The notes under the pieces: generated by a model
What the model was told of the DNA's origin: nothing
Databases searched by the model: none
What the model saw: the letters and a program-made list of their open reading frames with translations, nothing else
Position numbers and translations under genes: made by a program
In this document: positions 47,911 to 58,772 of the stretch, piece by piece
How positions within the stretch are numbered: the first letter of the stretch is position 1
Layout: each line of letters begins with the position of its first letter
Assembly: GCF_012276695.1 (NCBI RefSeq)
Contig: NZ_CP038852.1
Span: 1,116,001 to 1,180,000, forward strand
Reading direction: 5' to 3'
Length of the DNA: 64,000 bases
From: Candidatus Pelagibacter giovannonii
Lineage (GTDB): Bacteria > Pseudomonadota > Alphaproteobacteria > Pelagibacterales > Pelagibacteraceae

Positions 47911-48831
47911 ATGTCTGTTCTTAATCAAAAAACTATCAATAGAGATATTACCTTTAAAGGTGTTGGGCTTCATAGTGGAGGAAATGTAACTATGACGGTT
48001 AAGCCAGCAAAACCAAATTCAGGGATTCTTTTTAAAAGAATAGATATAAAAGAAAATAATATAATAGTTCCAAACATTTTTAATGTTAGTAGTGCAGTAT
48101 TTTGCACAACCATAGCAAATGAAAGTGGAGTTAGTATATCAACAATAGAGCATTTAATGGGAGCATTATATGGCTTAGGAATTGATAATGCGTTGGTAGA
48201 GATTGACAATCAGGAAGTTCCAATTCTTGATGGATCAGCAAAACTTTTTATTGAAGAAATATCCAAAGCTGGAATAAAAAATAGTGAAGCACCAATAAAA
48301 ATAATTAAGATTGAAAAAAGAATTGAATTAAATGATGGTAAAAAAACAATTTCTATAGAACCAAGCAAGGTTAGTTTGGATATAGATTTTGAACTAAAAT
48401 ATGAAAATAGTTTAATTGGAACACAAAGAAATTTTGTAAATGTATTTGAGTCAGATTTGACTGATATTTATAATTCAAGAACCTTCTGTCTTTTTGAAGA
48501 TATTGAAAAGCTAAAAGAAATGGGATTAGCTCAAGGTGGTAGCCTTGAGAATGCAATAGTTGTTAAGAACAATGAAATTTTAAATGAAGAAGGCCTTAGA
48601 AATAAAAAAGAATTTGTAAACCATAAGATTTTAGATTGTATGGGAGATTTATATCTAGCTGGTTATAAAATAATAGGAAAGGTTGTTTGTTCTCAGGGAG
48701 GACACAAATTAACTAACCAATTATTGAGGCAAGTTTTTCAACAAGATGAAAATTTTTCATTAATAGAAATTACAGAAAAACATTTGCCAAATACCTTCAT
48801 AAATAAGAGTCACCTAAGATCTATTGCTTAA
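47911..48831 (+). CDS. lpxC: UDP-3-O-acyl-N-acetylglucosamine deacetylase
   Basis: 306 aa. GVGLHSGGNVTMTVKPA (16-32), the zinc ligand His in STIEHLMGALYGLGIDNALV, VPILDGSAKLFIEEI, RTFCLFEDIEKLKEMGLAQG, and the second metal site HKILDCMGDLYLAG followed by the catalytic His in QGGHKLTNQLLRQV. It commits UDP-acyl-GlcNAc to lipid A, so the organism makes LPS. Its place after the division genes is typical of Proteobacteria. Confidence 0.96.
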   Translation: MSVLNQKTINRDITFKGVGLHSGGNVTMTVKPAKPNSGILFKRIDIKENNIIVPNIFNVSSAVFCTTIANESGVSISTIEHLMGALYGLGIDNALVEIDNQEVPILDGSAKLFIEEISKAGIKNSEAPIKIIKIEKRIELNDGKKTISIEPSKVSLDIDFELKYENSLIGTQRNFVNVFESDLTDIYNSRTFCLFEDIEKLKEMGLAQGGSLENAIVVKNNEILNEEGLRNKKEFVNHKILDCMGDLYLAGYKIIGKVVCSQGGHKLTNQLLRQVFQQDENFSLIEITEKHLPNTFINKSHLRSIA

Positions 48832-48869
48832 AAAATAGAGTTTTATTCATAATCTGTTAGAATAAGAAA

Positions 48870-49718
48870 ATGCTTTCAAAATTAAAAATTATACTTCTTT
48901 TAATCACATTTATCTTTATTTGGTCTTGTGGAGATAAAACAAAAAAAATATCTGAGATTGAAGAAGTAGATATGGAAATGCAAATGTCTAGTGCATACAA
49001 GGAGGGGTATTTTGAACTTCAAAGAGGAGATGCTTTGTTAGCAGCTAAAAAATTTAATGAGGCTGAGTTGTTATTTCCACAGTCACCCTGGGCAGCAAAA
49101 TCTGCAATTATGGCAGCTTATGCGTATTATACTCAAGATTATTACAGCGATGTAATTTTCGAGTTAGAAAGATATTTAGTAACATATCCAAATCATAAAG
49201 ATAAAGTTTATGCACATTTTCTTCTAGGTATGAGTTTTTACGAACAAATAGTTGATGAAAAAAAAGACTTAAAATCAATATTAGACTCCAAGGAGCAATT
49301 TGAAACTATAATTAGAGATTACTCTAGTACAGAATTTGCCATTGATGCTAAATTTAAATTAGATTTAATTAATGAAGTTTTGGCTTCAAAAGAGATGTAT
49401 ATAGCTAGATATTATTTAAAAAAAACTAAGTGGATCCCAGCATTAAATCGATTTAAGACAGTTGTTAAAGATTACAATACAACTATTTATACAGAAGAAG
49501 CTCTCCATAGATTGGTTGAAATTAATTATAGACTTGGATTGATAGATGAGTCAAAAAAATATGCAAACACACTAGGGTATAATTACCAATCTTCTGATTG
49601 GTATAAAAATTCCTATAAAGTATTTAATAAAAATTATAGAGATGGAGTAAAAGAATTACAAAAAGATAAAAAGAAAAAAATAGGGCTAATAAAAAGATTT
49701 AAGGGATTGTTCGAGTAA
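48870..49718 (+). CDS. bamD: Outer-membrane assembly lipoprotein BamD
   Basis: 282 aa. The lipoprotein signal ends in FIWSC (lipobox Cys about 20). Five TPR-like helical pairs follow: SAYKEGYFELQRGDALLAAK, PQSPWAAKSAIMAAYAYY, DVIFELERYLVTYPNHKD, KEQFETIIRDYSSTEFA and ALNRFKTVVKDYNTTIYTE. It is an essential BAM subunit needed to insert barrels such as the autotransporters and the TolC-like channel of this window. Followed at 1 nt by ligA; recN, often between them, is absent. Confidence 0.95.
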   Translation: MLSKLKIILLLITFIFIWSCGDKTKKISEIEEVDMEMQMSSAYKEGYFELQRGDALLAAKKFNEAELLFPQSPWAAKSAIMAAYAYYTQDYYSDVIFELERYLVTYPNHKDKVYAHFLLGMSFYEQIVDEKKDLKSILDSKEQFETIIRDYSSTEFAIDAKFKLDLINEVLASKEMYIARYYLKKTKWIPALNRFKTVVKDYNTTIYTEEALHRLVEINYRLGLIDESKKYANTLGYNYQSSDWYKNSYKVFNKNYRDGVKELQKDKKKKIGLIKRFKGLFE

Positions 49719-49719
49719 A

Positions 49720-51750
49720 ATGAATGATAAAGACTTTGAAATTGAATACTTAAAAAAAATTGATTTATTTCAGAGATATAACAAACATTATTATGATAAT
49801 GACAAACCTATTGTATCAGATCAAAAATTTGATCTTTTAAAAAAAGAAATAATAGATTTAGAGAATAAATATAAATTTTTAAAAAGTGAATATTCACCAG
49901 CTAAATCCATAGGATTTAAACCTTCAAAAAATTTTCAAAAAGTAAAGCATAAAGTTCCGATGTTATCACTTGGAAATGCTTTCAATGAACAAGACTTAAA
50001 AAATTTTGAAAAAAAAATAATTAATTTCTTAAGTTTGAAGGATACAAATTCTATTGAATATAGTGCTGAACCAAAAATTGATGGAATATCGGCATCCATA
50101 ATTTATATCAATGGAAAATTAACTAAAGGACTTTCTAGAGGAGATGGCAATGAAGGAGAAGATATTACACAAAATTTAAAAACAATTAAGGATATACCTT
50201 TAGAAATTACTAAGAGTAACTTTCCAAAAGAAATAGATATTAGAGGTGAAGTTTTTATAGAAAATAATGATTTTAAAAAAATTAATGAGAAGTTTGCGAA
50301 CCCTAGAAATGCTGCTTCTGGATCACTAAGACAAAAAAATTCATCAATAACAGCAAAAATTCCACTAAAATTTATAGCCTACACATACGGTTATGAAAAA
50401 AAAATGAATATAAATAATCAAATAAGTTTTTTAGAAAACTTAAAATTATGGGGTTTCAAAATAAATCCATTTAACAAAAAAATTATTGGAGTTAAAAATT
50501 TAATATTAAATCATAAAGAATTAGAGGAAAAAAGGAAAGAGTTGGCATTTGATATAGATGGAATTGTTTATAAAGTTAATGATTTTGATTTACAAAAAAG
50601 ATTAGGTTTTGCTGCCAATGCACCCAGATGGGCGATAGCACATAAGTTTTCAGCAAATAACTCTATTTCAGAAATAATGAATATTGAAATACAAATTGGC
50701 AGAACAGGGGCACTTACCCCAGTTGCTAAAATTAAACCAGTTAATATAGGGGGCGTAATAGTTTCAAATGCAACACTTCATAATGAAGATGAAATTGTTA
50801 GAAAAGATATTAGAATAGGAGATACGGTCACAGTTGAAAGAGCAGGAGATGTAATTCCACATGTAGTTTTGGTAGATTTAAAAAAAAGAAAACAAAACTC
50901 AAAAAAATTTATTTTTCCTCTAAAGTGCCCATCTTGTGGGAGCAAAACAATTAAAGATTATAATGAGATAACCAAAAGACAAGATGCTGTAAGAAGGTGT
51001 GCTAGTGAGGGATTTGAATGTGAAAAAATTGCCATAGAAAGAATTAAACATTTTATTTCTAAGGATGCATTTAACATAGACGGATTTGGAAAAAAAATTG
51101 TCGAAAATTTTTGGAATCTAAAATTAGTTAGACTTCCACAGGATATATTTAAGCTTAATTATAATAAAATAGAAGAACTTGAAGGATGGGGAAAACTATC
51201 AGTTGCTAACTTAAAATTTTCAATTGAAGAAAAAAGAAATATTTCTCTAGAGAGATTTATTTATTCATTAGGTATTAGGCATATTGGACAAGAAAATGCG
51301 AAACTTATTGCAAGACATCTCAAAACATCATCAAATTTTTTTAGATTATCAGGAGAAAGTAATATTGAAAATTTATCTAATATTGACGGAATTGGAATAA
51401 CACAAATTCAGTCCGTCAAAAAATTTTTCTTAAATAAAACTAATCTTAAAGTACTATCTGAACTAGAAAAAAAATTAATAATCAAAGATGTAATTTTAAT
51501 AAATAATAATGGGCTATTAAAAAATAAAACTTTTATGTTAACTGGAAAGTTAATTGGAATTAGCAGGGCTGAAGCAAAATCATTGATAGAACAAGATTCA
51601 GGAAAAATAATCAGCAACGTTACTAAAAAACTTGATTATTTAATTGCTGGAGAAAAACCAACTATAAAAAAAATAAATACAGCTAAAGATTGGAATATAA
51701 AAGTTATTAATCAAACAGAATGGTTAAAAATGTTAAATAAGAGTAGCTAA
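49720..51750 (+). CDS. ligA: NAD-dependent DNA ligase
   Basis: 676 aa. Adenylation domain with the nucleophilic Lys in EYSAEPKIDGISASIIY (about 116) and LSRGDGNEGEDITQNLKTI; OB domain IGRTGALTPVAKIKPVNIGG; four-Cys zinc finger in CPSCGSKTIK and RRCASEGFEC (about 405-432); helix-hairpin-helix region; C-terminal BRCT domain (about 598-676, FMLTGKLIGISRAEAKSLIE). It seals nicks in replication and repair. The 3' end overlaps the convergent pepP gene by 18 nt. Confidence 0.97.
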   Translation: MNDKDFEIEYLKKIDLFQRYNKHYYDNDKPIVSDQKFDLLKKEIIDLENKYKFLKSEYSPAKSIGFKPSKNFQKVKHKVPMLSLGNAFNEQDLKNFEKKIINFLSLKDTNSIEYSAEPKIDGISASIIYINGKLTKGLSRGDGNEGEDITQNLKTIKDIPLEITKSNFPKEIDIRGEVFIENNDFKKINEKFANPRNAASGSLRQKNSSITAKIPLKFIAYTYGYEKKMNINNQISFLENLKLWGFKINPFNKKIIGVKNLILNHKELEEKRKELAFDIDGIVYKVNDFDLQKRLGFAANAPRWAIAHKFSANNSISEIMNIEIQIGRTGALTPVAKIKPVNIGGVIVSNATLHNEDEIVRKDIRIGDTVTVERAGDVIPHVVLVDLKKRKQNSKKFIFPLKCPSCGSKTIKDYNEITKRQDAVRRCASEGFECEKIAIERIKHFISKDAFNIDGFGKKIVENFWNLKLVRLPQDIFKLNYNKIEELEGWGKLSVANLKFSIEEKRNISLERFIYSLGIRHIGQENAKLIARHLKTSSNFFRLSGESNIENLSNIDGIGITQIQSVKKFFLNKTNLKVLSELEKKLIIKDVILINNNGLLKNKTFMLTGKLIGISRAEAKSLIEQDSGKIISNVTKKLDYLIAGEKPTIKKINTAKDWNIKVINQTEWLKMLNKSS

Positions 51751-53427
51751 CCATTTTCTTTCTTTTTTATTAAGTAAACTAGAAAATTCTGAATAAATAT
51801 TTAAATGATACTTAAATAAATAGTTTTTTTCAGTTTTATTCAATAGTTTATAGTCAATTAAGTCTTTTTCTAATGGAGCAAGTGTAAGGTTTTCAAAATT
51901 AAACCTTCTTTTGGTTTGTTTGGCATAAATTAAGTTTTCAATCCTAATACCAAAATGATTTTTTTTATAAAAACCAGGTTCATTGCTTACGACCATTCCA
52001 TTTTTTATCTTTATAGAATTATGTTTTGAAATTGATTGAGGTCCTTCATGAACATTTAAAAAAAAACCAACTCCATGTCCAGTTCCATGGGCATAATCTT
52101 GACCTTCTTTCTTTAAAAATTTTCTAGCCTTTATATCGATTTTTTTCCCCGTATTATCTTTATTCAAGTTTGTTAAGGCAACAGCAATATGACCTTTTAA
52201 TACTCTTGTGTAAGCATTTTTGATAAATTTTTTTTGTTTTGAGAATGAAATAGTTCTTGTAACATCTGTAGTTCCATAATGATATTGTCCACCAGAATCT
52301 AGCAATAAAATGTCTCTTAGTTCGATTTTTTTAGTTGTTTTTTTATTAGCTCTATAATGAACAATTGCACCATTTGAACCCGCACCAGCAATAGTGTCAA
52401 AACTTGGAAATAAATAATCTTTATTCAACTTTCGAAATTTTTCTAATTTATTTTGAGCATATACTTCAGTAATTTTTTTTTTATTAATATTTTTAATCCA
52501 GTAAATAAATCTTGTTAAAGCTAAGCCATCTTTTTTATGTGTTTCAATCATATGTTTTATTTCAGTAGAATTTTTGATTGATTTTAGTTCATAAACTGGA
52601 TCATTAAATTTAAGTATATTAAATTTTGACTTAATTATTTTTTCATAAAAAATTGAGCAAGTTTTATTATCAATAATAAAATTTTTACCTTTTAAGTTAT
52701 CTAAAAATTGCGGAAGTGATTTGATTGATAAAATTTGTTTCTTTTTAATTTTTTTATCTACAAGTAGTTTTTTTAAATTATTTTCATTTGCCACTAAAAA
52801 TAATTCCTTTTTTTTATTTAATATTAATCTAGCATTTGGTATTGGGCTATTGGGATTATCATATCCACGTATATTTAAAAGCCAAGCTACGTTTTCTGGC
52901 GCAGAAATGAAACAATAATCTGCTTTGTTGTTTTTAAGAAATCTTGTAACTTTAGAAATTTTGGAACTACATGACTCACCTACAATTTTTTTGTTTAGAG
53001 AATAGAATGGTTTTGTATATTTTTCTTTAAATCTAAATATTTGGTCAATCAAGTTTTGATTAATAGAAACTAGGTTATTATTTATAAAATACTTACTAAG
53101 TAATTTGGATGTAAATAGTTTTGGGTCGTAACCTAAATTAAAATTTTTAATAAATGTATGAGGTAGTTTTTTATGAATTTCAATTATCTTAAAATTTTTA
53201 GATGACTGTTGATGAGCTTGAATAGTATATCTTCCATCAACAAATAAATAATTTTGTTTTTTTAAAATTACCGCAAAACCTGCTGAACCTGAAAAACCAG
53301 TAATATTTTTTAATCTATCATTTTTTGCATATTCTGAAAAATACTCATCATTTTTTGGAATAATATAACCATCAATGTTATGTTGTTTAAATTTACTTCT
53401 TAGAATTTTTATCTTTTTTAAAATCAT
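51733..53427 (-). CDS. pepP: Xaa-Pro aminopeptidase (M24B)
   Basis: 564 aa. Creatinase-type N-terminal domains (about 1-290; GYIIPKNDEYFSEYAKNDRL, WLLNIRGYDNPNSP) precede the M24 catalytic domain with the metal ligands in LLLDSGGQYHYGTTDVTRTI, HGTGHGVGFFLNVHEGPQSI, VSNEPGFYKKNHFGIRIENL. It is the long eukaryotic-like aminopeptidase P form found in many Alphaproteobacteria. It releases N-terminal residues before proline. The start overlaps the uvrD-like stop (ATGA), so both are one operon. Confidence 0.92.
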   Translation of the reverse strand: MILKKIKILRSKFKQHNIDGYIIPKNDEYFSEYAKNDRLKNITGFSGSAGFAVILKKQNYLFVDGRYTIQAHQQSSKNFKIIEIHKKLPHTFIKNFNLGYDPKLFTSKLLSKYFINNNLVSINQNLIDQIFRFKEKYTKPFYSLNKKIVGESCSSKISKVTRFLKNNKADYCFISAPENVAWLLNIRGYDNPNSPIPNARLILNKKKELFLVANENNLKKLLVDKKIKKKQILSIKSLPQFLDNLKGKNFIIDNKTCSIFYEKIIKSKFNILKFNDPVYELKSIKNSTEIKHMIETHKKDGLALTRFIYWIKNINKKKITEVYAQNKLEKFRKLNKDYLFPSFDTIAGAGSNGAIVHYRANKKTTKKIELRDILLLDSGGQYHYGTTDVTRTISFSKQKKFIKNAYTRVLKGHIAVALTNLNKDNTGKKIDIKARKFLKKEGQDYAHGTGHGVGFFLNVHEGPQSISKHNSIKIKNGMVVSNEPGFYKKNHFGIRIENLIYAKQTKRRFNFENLTLAPLEKDLIDYKLLNKTEKNYLFKYHLNIYSEFSSLLNKKERKWLATLI

Positions 53428-55460
53428 TTAATTCTTTTCTGATACCGTATCCATCCAGGACTTCTAGTCCCTTCTTCAATTTCAAAATCTTGATTAAATT
53501 CAAAATCTTCTTCATTATCTTTAGAGTCGTCAAAAAAAGAATTCTTTTCTAAAAATTTTTCTGGTAATTCTTCAATAAATCTCGAAGCCATACTGTCTAT
53601 CCAATTTCCCTGATAAAACCTATTCATAGCAAAGGATATAAGTGCCTTTTTTTTAGCTCTTGTTATACCCACGTAAGCCAATCTTCTCTCCTCTTCAAGC
53701 CCATTTTGACCTTTTTCTTCAATAGATTTTTGGTGTGGAAAAAGACCTTCTTCCCAGCCTGGTAAGAAAACCACATCAAATTCAAGTCCTTTAGATCCAT
53801 GCATTGTCATCATGTTAACTTTTTCCCCATCCCAATCTTGATCAACTGAGGTAGCAAGAGCAACATGTTCAAGAAAACTTTCTAAATTGTCAAAATCTTT
53901 CATCGCACTTAAAAGTTCTTTAATGTTTTCAAGTCTGTTTTCATTTTCTAGGTCTTTTTTGTTTTTTAACATATTTGAATAGCCAGATTCATCTAAAACT
54001 AATTGTAATAATTTAACATGATTAATTTTTTTTATATTAATGTCATTTCGCCACTTATCCATAAGGAATAAAAAAAAGCTAAGACCAATTTTAGTTTTGG
54101 GCTTAATTAGATTTTCTTCTATTAATTTTTTGGAAGCAATTTCCAAACTAACAGTGTTCACTTTTGAAAACTCATGTATTAATCTTATCGTACTTTCACC
54201 AATTGCTCTTTTAGGATTATTCACTATTCGATCAAATGCCAAATCATCTTTTGATTGATGAATCAATCTTAAATATGCAACACAATCTTTAATTTCTGCT
54301 CTTTCATAAAATTTTGTTCCACCAAGAATTCTATAAGGTAAACCAATTTTTAAAAATCTTTCTTCAAACTCTCTTGTCTGAAAAATAGCTCTAACTAAAA
54401 TAGCAATATTATTAAAAGAATATTTTTTTTTAAGTTTCTTTTCAATTTCATCAGAAATTCCTATTGCCTCATCTTTTCCATTTTTAAAACAATTAAGTTT
54501 TACAAGATCTCCTTCTTCCATTGTTGTTTTTAAAGTTTTTCCAACTCTATTTTGATTATTAGCTATAAGATTTGAAGCAACGGATAATATATTTTGTGAA
54601 GAACGATAATTTTCTTCTAATCTTATTACCTTTGAATTTTTATACACTTGATCAAATTCCAAGAAATTTTTTATTTCTGCTCCACGCCAACTATAAATAG
54701 ATTGATCATCGTCTCCAACACAACACAAATTTTTATGTTTTTCAGAGAGTAGATTAAGCCATCTACTTTGTATATAATTAGTATCTTGGTACTCATCCAC
54801 TAGTATATATTTAAAATTATTTGAATAAATATTTCTTATGTCTTGATTTTTTTCTAAAATTTTAACTACGTGTAAAATTAAATCACCAAAGTCACATGCA
54901 TTTAGATCTGATAATTTTTGTTGATAAATTTTATAGATAGGAAGTATAGTTCTTTCAAAAATATCATTTTTGTTGATAACGACTTCATCTGGATAGAACC
55001 CTTTATTTTTCCATCTATCAATTATTGAAAGAATAAATCTTGGTGCCAATTGTTTTATGTCAATATTTTCAGCTTTACATATATTTTTGATTAATCTTAT
55101 TTGGTCATCCGTATCAATAATTGTAAAATTAGAAGTTAATCCAGCTGCAGGTGCGTGTTTTCTTAGAAGCTTTGCGCATATAGAATGAAAGGTCCCAAGC
55201 CACGAAAGCCCTATAGCTTCAGAATTTAATATAGAACTAACTCTGTTTTGCATTTCTTTTGCAGCTTTATTGGTAAAAGTTACTGATAAGATTTGATTTG
55301 GAAAGGCCTTTTTTTCACTGATTATATGAGCAATTCTTGAAGTTAGAACTTTTGTTTTTCCAGATCCAGCTCCTGCAACAATCAATAATGGTCCATCAAG
55401 GTATAAAACCGCTTCTTTTTGAGCATTATTAAGATTGTCTAAATATTCAGAGTTTATCAT
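53424..55460 (-). CDS. uvrD: UvrD/PcrA-type superfamily 1 DNA helicase
   Basis: 678 aa. Helicase motifs in order: NNAQKEAVLYLDGPLLIVAG (Q motif) leading into GAGSGKT (30-36), LSVTFTNKAAKEMQNRV (Ia), ILVDEYQDTNYIQSRWL (II), CCVGDDDQSIYSWRGAEIKN (III), RLEENYRSSQNIL (IV), VNMMTMHGSKGLEFDVVFLP (V) and EERRLAYVGITRAKKKALIS (VI). It is a 3'-5' translocase for excision and mismatch repair. Divergent from the AsmA-like gene across 44 bp. Confidence 0.94.
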   Translation of the reverse strand: MINSEYLDNLNNAQKEAVLYLDGPLLIVAGAGSGKTKVLTSRIAHIISEKKAFPNQILSVTFTNKAAKEMQNRVSSILNSEAIGLSWLGTFHSICAKLLRKHAPAAGLTSNFTIIDTDDQIRLIKNICKAENIDIKQLAPRFILSIIDRWKNKGFYPDEVVINKNDIFERTILPIYKIYQQKLSDLNACDFGDLILHVVKILEKNQDIRNIYSNNFKYILVDEYQDTNYIQSRWLNLLSEKHKNLCCVGDDDQSIYSWRGAEIKNFLEFDQVYKNSKVIRLEENYRSSQNILSVASNLIANNQNRVGKTLKTTMEEGDLVKLNCFKNGKDEAIGISDEIEKKLKKKYSFNNIAILVRAIFQTREFEERFLKIGLPYRILGGTKFYERAEIKDCVAYLRLIHQSKDDLAFDRIVNNPKRAIGESTIRLIHEFSKVNTVSLEIASKKLIEENLIKPKTKIGLSFFLFLMDKWRNDINIKKINHVKLLQLVLDESGYSNMLKNKKDLENENRLENIKELLSAMKDFDNLESFLEHVALATSVDQDWDGEKVNMMTMHGSKGLEFDVVFLPGWEEGLFPHQKSIEEKGQNGLEEERRLAYVGITRAKKKALISFAMNRFYQGNWIDSMASRFIEELPEKFLEKNSFFDDSKDNEEDFEFNQDFEIEEGTRSPGWIRYQKRIK

Positions 55461-55504
55461 TTTTTAAATTTGATTATAAGCTATTAAAACTTTCAAAGTG
55501 ATTT

Positions 55505-56956
55505 ATGAAACAAATTGTTAAAAATTTTAATAACTTAATTAAAAAGACAATATTCAAACTTAAAAATAAAACAAATAATAAGTTTCATGTTAGTACTTTT
55601 AATAAATATATAATAACTATAATTAGTGTATTATTTGCCTATATTTTTTATTTATTAATACCCCTATTGTATGATAAAAATTGGGTAATAGATAAGGTTG
55701 TTAATAAATTAAGCAAAGAATTTAATATAAATCTAAGTAAATCTTTCGATATCTCATATCGTATTTTACCAAAACCTCATTATTTGATTAGTAACAGCAA
55801 AACCTCTTTAGCAGAGATTAAAGTATTAAATGTTTTTATTAGTCAAAATAATTTTTTTAACAAAGAGAGCACTAGAATAAATAAAGTATCTATTAAAGAG
55901 GCAAATTTTTTTTTATTAAGTAATGATTTAAAAACACTTTACAAAAAGAGTGAAAATAAATTTTCTAAAAAAAAAATTAAAATTAATAATAGTAATATTT
56001 TTTTAAAGGATAATTTAAATGAAGTAATTTCAATTATAAAAATTTCTGAGGCATTTTTATTTTTTGATAATAAAAATTTATTTAATCTATTCGATTTAAA
56101 TGGTGAAGTATTTAATATCCCTTTTAAATTAAATTATCAAAATACAATAAATTCACAAAAAAAGATCAAGATAAATGTTCCTGATCTTAAACTTAAAATT
56201 ATTAACGAATTTTTTAAAAAAGATGAAGATTTTAAAAGTGGAATGAATAATATTTCTATACTAAATTCATCTATCAATACAAAATACAGTATCAAGGATC
56301 AAATAGTAATATTTCAATCAGATGGTTCTAGATCTTTTAATTCTAAAGTAGATTATAATGGAAAATTATCAATAAATCCATTTGATCTAAATCTAGAGAT
56401 TAATCTAGAAGATTATAGAACTTCTAATTTATTTGCACCAAATTCTATCATTAATGAATTTATTAAATCAGGTTTATTATTTAATCAAAATATTAGTGTG
56501 AACACTTTAGTAAATATAAAATCAAAAAAAAGAGATGCAATTATTAATGAAGCTAAACTAGAGTTAAGAATTTTAAATGGAAAAATAAGTTTTGATAAAT
56601 CATTATTTATTAACAACAATATTGGTTTACTAGAAGTTTCTAATAGTGATTTATTTTTAGAAAAAGATAGATTAATTTTAACTGCTAATTTATCAATAGA
56701 TATTAAAAATACTCATAAATTATATTCTTTTTTAAACACCAATAAGAGATTAAGAAAAAATATTAAAAAAATTAAACTAAATATAATTTATGATTTTTTG
56801 AGTAATGAAATTGCATTTAAGAATATTAAGATAGATGACAATAAAGTGAGTGATCAATTCTACAATATAGCTGAAGGTTTTAGTGATAATAATTCTAATA
56901 ATTTAACTAAAAGTAGAAGGTTATTAAATGAACTAATAGGTCTTTATGAAGGGTAG
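55505..56956 (+). CDS. AsmA-like envelope protein
   Basis: 483 aa. Basic cytoplasmic N terminus, one membrane helix (about 36-57, [20 protein letters not shown]), then a long periplasmic beta-rich region. The stretch after the helix ([20 protein letters not shown] plus LPKPHY) resembles the AsmA N-terminal pattern of a short helix followed by a strand with P-x-P, and the rest has the repeated strand-turn pattern of AsmA/TamB-type proteins (for example [20 protein letters not shown]). Members carry lipid or assist outer-membrane assembly. Very Asn/Lys/Ile-rich. The assignment is by pattern only. It overlaps the convergent fumC by 13 nt. Confidence 0.6.
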   Translation: MKQIVKNFNNLIKKTIFKLKNKTNNKFHVSTFNKYIITIISVLFAYIFYLLIPLLYDKNWVIDKVVNKLSKEFNINLSKSFDISYRILPKPHYLISNSKTSLAEIKVLNVFISQNNFFNKESTRINKVSIKEANFFLLSNDLKTLYKKSENKFSKKKIKINNSNIFLKDNLNEVISIIKISEAFLFFDNKNLFNLFDLNGEVFNIPFKLNYQNTINSQKKIKINVPDLKLKIINEFFKKDEDFKSGMNNISILNSSINTKYSIKDQIVIFQSDGSRSFNSKVDYNGKLSINPFDLNLEINLEDYRTSNLFAPNSIINEFIKSGLLFNQNISVNTLVNIKSKKRDAIINEAKLELRILNGKISFDKSLFINNNIGLLEVSNSDLFLEKDRLILTANLSIDIKNTHKLYSFLNTNKRLRKNIKKIKLNIIYDFLSNEIAFKNIKIDDNKVSDQFYNIAEGFSDNNSNNLTKSRRLLNELIGLYEG

Positions 56957-58332
56957 ATCATTTTTTTTGGGTCTACAATTTTCTCATAGTCTTTTTCATC
57001 AACAAGACCTGTTTTAAGAGTTTCATGTTTTAGTGTTGTCCCATTTTTTAAAGCTACCTTTGCAATTTTTGCCGCATTATCATATCCGATATGTGGAGCT
57101 AGTGCTGTAACTAACATCAATGAATTATCCAGATGTTCTTTAATTCTTTTCTTATTAGCTTTTATTCCTTTAACACAATAAATCGCAAAATTTTTAGTAC
57201 TATCTGCAATAAGATCTATTGATTGAAGTACATTATGAGCAATCATTGGCTTAAATACATTCAATTCAAAATGTCCATGCGATCCAGCAACTGTAATTCC
57301 AGTATGATTGCCTATTACTTTAGCACAAACCATTGTTACTGCCTCACATTGAGTAGGGTTAACTTTTCCAGGCATAATTGACGAACCAGGTTCATTTTCT
57401 GGTAGTATTAATTCACCATATCCAGCTCGAGGCCCTGAACCTAAAAATCTCACATCATTTGATATTTTCATTAATGTAACAGCACAAGTATTTAGTGTAC
57501 CTGAAAAATTTACAATAGAGTCGTGTGCTGCAAGTTCTGCAAATTTATTTGGAGCTGGTTTAAAAGGGATTTTAGTATATTTGGCGATCTCTTTAACAAT
57601 TTTTTTATCAAAACCTTTTTTAGAGTTAATACCCGTCCCAACAGCTGTCCCGCCCTGTGCTAGAAAATATACTTCTTTAAGAGCAAGCTCTATTCTATCA
57701 ATGCATTTTTTTAGTTGTACCTGATAGCCTGAAAATTCCTGTCCAAGTGATAAAGGTGTTGCATCTTGCAAGTGGGTTCTGCCAATTTTAATAATATTTT
57801 TAAATTCTTTAGATTTTTTTGCTAACTCTTTTTCTAAAATTTTTAAACTAGGTAATAGTTTTGATATAGTTTCTTGAGCAACAGATATATGCATAGCTGT
57901 TGGGAAAACATCATTTGTTGATTGAGATTTGTTTACATGATCATTTGGATGAACTGGTTTTTTTGAACCTTTTTTTCCACCCAATATTTCAATTGCTCTA
58001 TTTGCAATCACCTCATTAACATTCATATTAGTTTGTGTGCCAGAGCCTGTCTGCCAAACCTTTAAAGGAAAATTTTCATCTAATTTTCCTTTAATAACTT
58101 CCTCTGAAGTTTTAATTATTGCATTGACAATTTTTTTATTGATCTGCTTTTCTTTATAATGCACTAAAGCAGCAGATCTTTTAATGATTGCAATAGATTT
58201 TATTATTGAAATATTAACTAAAATTTTTCCAATATTAAAAAATTTGTTAGATCTTTGAGTTGATGCACCCCAGTATTTATCACTAGGTACGTTGATACTT
58301 CCAATGCTGTCGAATTCTTTTCTTAATTTCAT
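56944..58332 (-). CDS. fumC: Class II fumarate hydratase
   Basis: 462 aa. [17 protein letters not shown] near the start, [60 protein letters not shown], and the signature loop [16 protein letters not shown] that holds the catalytic Ser. It interconverts fumarate and malate in the TCA cycle without an iron-sulfur cluster. Single gene, convergent with the AsmA-like gene. Confidence 0.97.
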   Translation of the reverse strand: MKLRKEFDSIGSINVPSDKYWGASTQRSNKFFNIGKILVNISIIKSIAIIKRSAALVHYKEKQINKKIVNAIIKTSEEVIKGKLDENFPLKVWQTGSGTQTNMNVNEVIANRAIEILGGKKGSKKPVHPNDHVNKSQSTNDVFPTAMHISVAQETISKLLPSLKILEKELAKKSKEFKNIIKIGRTHLQDATPLSLGQEFSGYQVQLKKCIDRIELALKEVYFLAQGGTAVGTGINSKKGFDKKIVKEIAKYTKIPFKPAPNKFAELAAHDSIVNFSGTLNTCAVTLMKISNDVRFLGSGPRAGYGELILPENEPGSSIMPGKVNPTQCEAVTMVCAKVIGNHTGITVAGSHGHFELNVFKPMIAHNVLQSIDLIADSTKNFAIYCVKGIKANKKRIKEHLDNSLMLVTALAPHIGYDNAAKIAKVALKNGTTLKHETLKTGLVDEKDYEKIVDPKKMIYPS

Positions 58333-58398
58333 TGATTAATATATAATTAGTAATTTAATATACTTATATATTAATTTTTAAAAACTTACAGGAACTAA

Positions 58399-58770
58399 AT
58401 GTCAAATTTTAACAAAGTAAAAACTTTTATGGAAACCTTTGGTCAAGAAGTCAAAACTAAGCCATCTTTTAGCACTGATAAGATCAACAGTCTTAGATAT
58501 GATTTAATAAAAGAGGAATTAGAAGAACTTAAAGAAGCAATGAAAAATAAAGATCTTTTAGAAGTTGCTGATGCTTTAACAGATATATTATATGTAGCTT
58601 ATGGGGCTGGACATGCGTTTGGTATCGATCTTGATAAGTGTTTTGAAGAAGTACAAAGTTCAAACATGAGTAAATTAGGTGAGGATGGCAAGCCTATTTA
58701 TAACGAATCTGGAAAAGTTATGAAGGGCCCTAAATATTTTAAACCTGATTTAACTAAATTTGTAAATTAG
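58399..58770 (+). CDS. MazG/HisE-type nucleotide pyrophosphohydrolase
   Basis: 123 aa. The all-alpha NTP-pyrophosphatase metal motif is visible as EELEELKEAM followed by EVADALTDILYVAYGAG (ExxE...ExxD). The C-terminal SSNMSKLGEDGKPIYNESGK and GPKYFKPDL match the phosphoribosyl-ATP-pyrophosphohydrolase-like group of MazG proteins rather than true HisE, which lacks this tail. It probably cleans up non-canonical nucleotides; the substrate is not predictable. AGGAA lies 7 nt before the ATG. Its stop lies next to the 3' end of the tmRNA gene on the other strand. Confidence 0.85.
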   Translation: MSNFNKVKTFMETFGQEVKTKPSFSTDKINSLRYDLIKEELEELKEAMKNKDLLEVADALTDILYVAYGAGHAFGIDLDKCFEEVQSSNMSKLGEDGKPIYNESGKVMKGPKYFKPDLTKFVN

Positions 58771-58772
58771 TA

